Source of the DNA: Pseudomonas akapageensis | GTDB lineage: Bacteria; Pseudomonadota; Gammaproteobacteria; Pseudomonadales; Pseudomonadaceae | NCBI RefSeq assembly: GCF_011355085.1 | Contig: NZ_VXCP01000002.1 | Location: 1-64,000 of the forward strand | Reading direction: 5' to 3' | DNA length: 64,000 nt | Shown: positions 61,895 through 64,000 of the stretch, piece by piece | How positions within the stretch are numbered: position 1 is the stretch's first letter | Layout of the letters: the number at the start of each line of letters is the position of its first letter | The notes under the pieces: model-generated | What the model saw: the letters and a program-made list of their open reading frames with translations, nothing else | Told to the model about the DNA's origin: nothing | The model's database searches: none | Translations under genes and position numbers: made by a program

Positions 61895-62863
61895 ATGCGC
61901 GCCCTACCTCTCATTCCGCTTCTGCTCGGTGGATGGTTGGCTCTTCCGGCGCATGCCGCAGACCCTGCGGATGCCAGGATCGCCACTCTGTTCAACCGTC
62001 TGGCCCAGGCCGAGCGTGAGCAAGACTTCCAGGGCACTTTTGTCTACGAACGTAACGGTATCTTTTCGACCCACAGGATCTGGCACCGTGTTCAGGATGG
62101 CAAGGTCATCGAGCGGCTGCTGCAACTCGATGGTTTGCCCCAGGAAGTGCTACGGGTCGACGGGAAAACCCAATGCGTGAGTGGGACGCTGGTTGCAGGT
62201 GTCGGCAATACCCCTGATTCATCCGGTCGTTTGCTCGATCCCCTCAAACTGATGTCGTGGTATGACATCAAGACCGTGGGCGAGACGCGCGTGGCCGGCC
62301 GTGAGGTGGATATCGTGTCGCTGAAGCCGCGCGATCAGCACCGATACGCCTTCGAGCTGCATCTGGATAAAGACACCGGTTTGCCCCTCAAGTCACTGCT
62401 GATCAATGACAAGGGGCAACTGTTGGAACGCTTTCAGTTCACCGGGCTCAACACGCAAGCCGTGCCGACTGAGCAGGAGCTGAAGCCGAGCGACAACTGC
62501 AAGGCTGTTGCCCAGGTTCCGCCGCAGGCAGCCGAAGCCCTGGCGAGCTGGCGCTCGGACTGGGTGCCGCCTGGCTTCGAACTGGTCAAGAGCTACGTGC
62601 GCAAGGACCCGCAAACCAAGGCTACGGTCAGCAGCCTGATGTACGACGATGGTCTGGCGCGTTTCTCGGTATTCCTGGAGTCCCTTGACGGTGAATCAGT
62701 GACTGATACCCGCGCCCAGCTCGGTCCGACCGTTGCCGTATCGCGGCATCTGACCACGCCAAAGGGCGACATGATGGTCACCGTGGTGGGCGAGATCCCG
62801 ATCGGTACCGCTGAGCGCATAGCCCTGTCGATGCGCGCGCAAGACGTCCAGACCAAGCAATGA
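61895..62863 (+). CDS. mucB: Periplasmic MucB (RseB-type) regulator
   Basis: A 322-residue precursor with a signal peptide (to LPAHA/ADPAD) and the two-domain MucB/RseB fold (FQGTFVYERNGIFSTHRIWH; SLKPRDQHRYAFELHLDKDTGLPLKS; VTVVGEIPIGTAERIALSM). It shields the periplasmic part of MucA from proteolysis and senses lipid or envelope damage. AAGGAGG precedes the ATG. Confidence 0.95.
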   Translation: MRALPLIPLLLGGWLALPAHAADPADARIATLFNRLAQAEREQDFQGTFVYERNGIFSTHRIWHRVQDGKVIERLLQLDGLPQEVLRVDGKTQCVSGTLVAGVGNTPDSSGRLLDPLKLMSWYDIKTVGETRVAGREVDIVSLKPRDQHRYAFELHLDKDTGLPLKSLLINDKGQLLERFQFTGLNTQAVPTEQELKPSDNCKAVAQVPPQAAEALASWRSDWVPPGFELVKSYVRKDPQTKATVSSLMYDDGLARFSVFLESLDGESVTDTRAQLGPTVAVSRHLTTPKGDMMVTVVGEIPIGTAERIALSMRAQDVQTKQ

Positions 62864-63145
62864 AGGGGGTGGGGTGATGCTTGCCGGTATGCGGTATTGT
62901 ATGGCGCGAGGTCTGAAATGCCCGATCCGCGTCTGAGATGCTGACATGTTTGGTGAACATTACCGTTTGCAAAATCGCCAAAATCTTTCTATAGGTCAGT
63001 CCCTACAGGGTCTGGCCTTGCTTGCTGTTGAAACATTAAAAAACAAGCCAATGCATGAAACCTGGTCGCAGCCTATTGCAGTGTCCGGGTTTTTTGCGTT
63101 TTCTGGTCCCTATTGCTTAACCATGCTCGTTGCTACGGGAGCCGT
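62864..63145. other. 282-bp gap between mucB and mucD, no mucC
   Basis: In P. aeruginosa mucC occupies this place. Here no MucC-like frame is present; the only sizeable frame (62946-63152) shows no family features and runs into mucD. I infer that mucC is absent. Confidence 0.6.
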
Positions 63146-64000
63146 ATGTTGATACCACGCTTGAAATCCTGCCTTCCTCTGTTTGCCGCCGTGCTGATGC
63201 TCGGTCAGGTGTTCACAGCCCAGGCCGAAGCCTTGCCTGATTTTACCGGTCTGGTCGAGCAGGCCTCGCCGGCCGTAGTGAACATCAGTACCAAGCAGAA
63301 GCTCCCCGATCGCAGCATTGCTTCACGGCAGATGCCGGATCTCGAGGGCTTGCCGCCGGCAATTCGCGAGTTCTTCGAACGCAACATGCCGCCGCAATCC
63401 CCGCGCACGCCGCGGGGGGATCGCCAGCGTGAAGCGCAATCACTGGGCTCGGGCTTCATCATCTCCGCCGATGGCTATGTGATGACCAACAACCATGTGA
63501 TCGCCGATGCTGACGAGATCCTCGTCCGTCTGTCCGATCGCAGCGAGTTCCCGGCCAAACTGGTCGGCACCGACCCGCGTACCGATGTGGCACTGCTGAA
63601 GATCGAAGGCAAGGACCTGCCGATCGTCAAGCTCGGCGATTCGGAGAAACTCAAGGTTGGCGAGTGGGTGGTGGCCATCGGTTCGCCGTTCGGCTTCGAT
63701 CACTCGGTCACCAAGGGGATCGTCAGCGCCAAGGGCCGTACCTTGCCAAACGACACCTATGTGCCGTTCATCCAGACAGACGTAGCAATCAACCCGGGTA
63801 ACTCCGGCGGTCCACTGTTCAACATGAACGGTGAGGTCGTGGGTATCAACTCGCAGATCTTTACCCGCTCCGGCGGCTTCATGGGCCTGTCGTTCGCCAT
63901 CCCGATCGATGTGGCGCTGGATGTGTCCAATCAGTTGAAGAAAGAGGGCAAGGTCAGTCGCGGTTGGCTGGGCGTCGTGATTCAGGAAGTCAACAAGGAT
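63146..64000 (+). CDS. mucD: Periplasmic serine protease MucD (DegP/DegQ family), partial at window edge
   Basis: The first 285 residues are present; the gene continues beyond 64000. A signal peptide (to TAQA/EALPDF) is followed by the trypsin-like domain with the catalytic triad His (TNNHVIADADE), Asp (DPRTDVALLKI) and Ser (NPGNSGGPLFN). The window ends at the start of the first PDZ domain (SRGWLGVVIQEV). MucD degrades misfolded periplasmic proteins and dampens AlgU activity. GGGAG lies before ATG 63146. Confidence 0.95.
   Translation, partial: MLIPRLKSCLPLFAAVLMLGQVFTAQAEALPDFTGLVEQASPAVVNISTKQKLPDRSIASRQMPDLEGLPPAIREFFERNMPPQSPRTPRGDRQREAQSLGSGFIISADGYVMTNNHVIADADEILVRLSDRSEFPAKLVGTDPRTDVALLKIEGKDLPIVKLGDSEKLKVGEWVVAIGSPFGFDHSVTKGIVSAKGRTLPNDTYVPFIQTDVAINPGNSGGPLFNMNGEVVGINSQIFTRSGGFMGLSFAIPIDVALDVSNQLKKEGKVSRGWLGVVIQEVNKD

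Noticed and set aside
62946..63152. A 68-residue frame between mucB and mucD as a mucC remnant
   Set aside because: No similarity to MucC that I can see, no good ribosome site, and it overlaps the mucD start.

Overview
This is a chromosomal window from a gamma-proteobacterium of the genus Pseudomonas, most likely the P. fluorescens/P. putida side of the genus. The evidence is high GC, PhaG, the nadB-algU-mucA-mucB-mucD block, the ung/tctABC/opdH/tctDE block, and many copies of Pseudomonas-type REP palindromes. There is no transposase, integrase, CRISPR array or rRNA. One tRNA-Gly(CCC) is present.

Layout. 1-8.2 kb: two TPM-domain genes, a methyltransferase, a small orphan phage-control module (LuxR-type HTH, holin-like, CI-like repressor, Ogr/Delta zinc finger), a DMT exporter, a DUF4917 SIR2-like protein, a LysE exporter and a serine-dehydratase-like PLP enzyme. 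8.3-22.3 kb: an aromatic biogenic amine system, made of a chemoreceptor, an alginate-export-family outer-membrane channel, an APH-fold kinase, a class-III PLP enzyme of the phospho-lyase type, an amine permease, a FeaR-type AraC regulator, a phenylacetaldehyde-dehydrogenase-like ALDH, and a TTQ aromatic amine dehydrogenase locus (aauB-mauE-mauD-aauA-cytochrome c). Four promoters in this stretch carry the same operator architecture: two TGNCA cores exactly 21 bp apart and a -10-like hexamer at a fixed distance. I read this as one FeaR regulon that feeds two chemically different branches (amine oxidation; phosphorylation plus elimination) into one aldehyde dehydrogenase. This is the most interesting system in the window.

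23-28 kb: a caa3-type cytochrome c oxidase operon whose subunit II carries two tandem cytochrome c domains and which has two subunit-III-like proteins. 28-35 kb: CapA-like protein followed by a 148-bp tandem duplication, HicAB toxin-antitoxin, tRNA-Gly, phaG, an RsuA-type pseudouridine synthase, a CWC zinc protein and a Cache-GGDEF diguanylate cyclase. 35.3-45.2 kb: a guanidine-I riboswitch in front of an ABC importer, two DUF1989 proteins, a biotin carboxylase of the urea/guanidine type and allophanate hydrolase, a complete guanidine-to-ammonia pathway. A REP pair sits inside the carboxylase reading frame.

45.6-56 kb: a Tyr/Gly-rich repeat lipoprotein, a hydroxyisobutyryl-CoA-hydrolase-like protein, ung, an AbrB-type membrane protein, and the tricarboxylate transporter tctCBA with an OprD-family porin and the TctD/TctE two-component system. 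56-64 kb: HDOD protein, ygfZ, sdhE, ygfX, nadB, and the envelope-stress operon algU-mucA-mucB-mucD without mucC; mucD runs off the right edge. This right-hand part keeps the order I recall for the P. aeruginosa algU neighbourhood.
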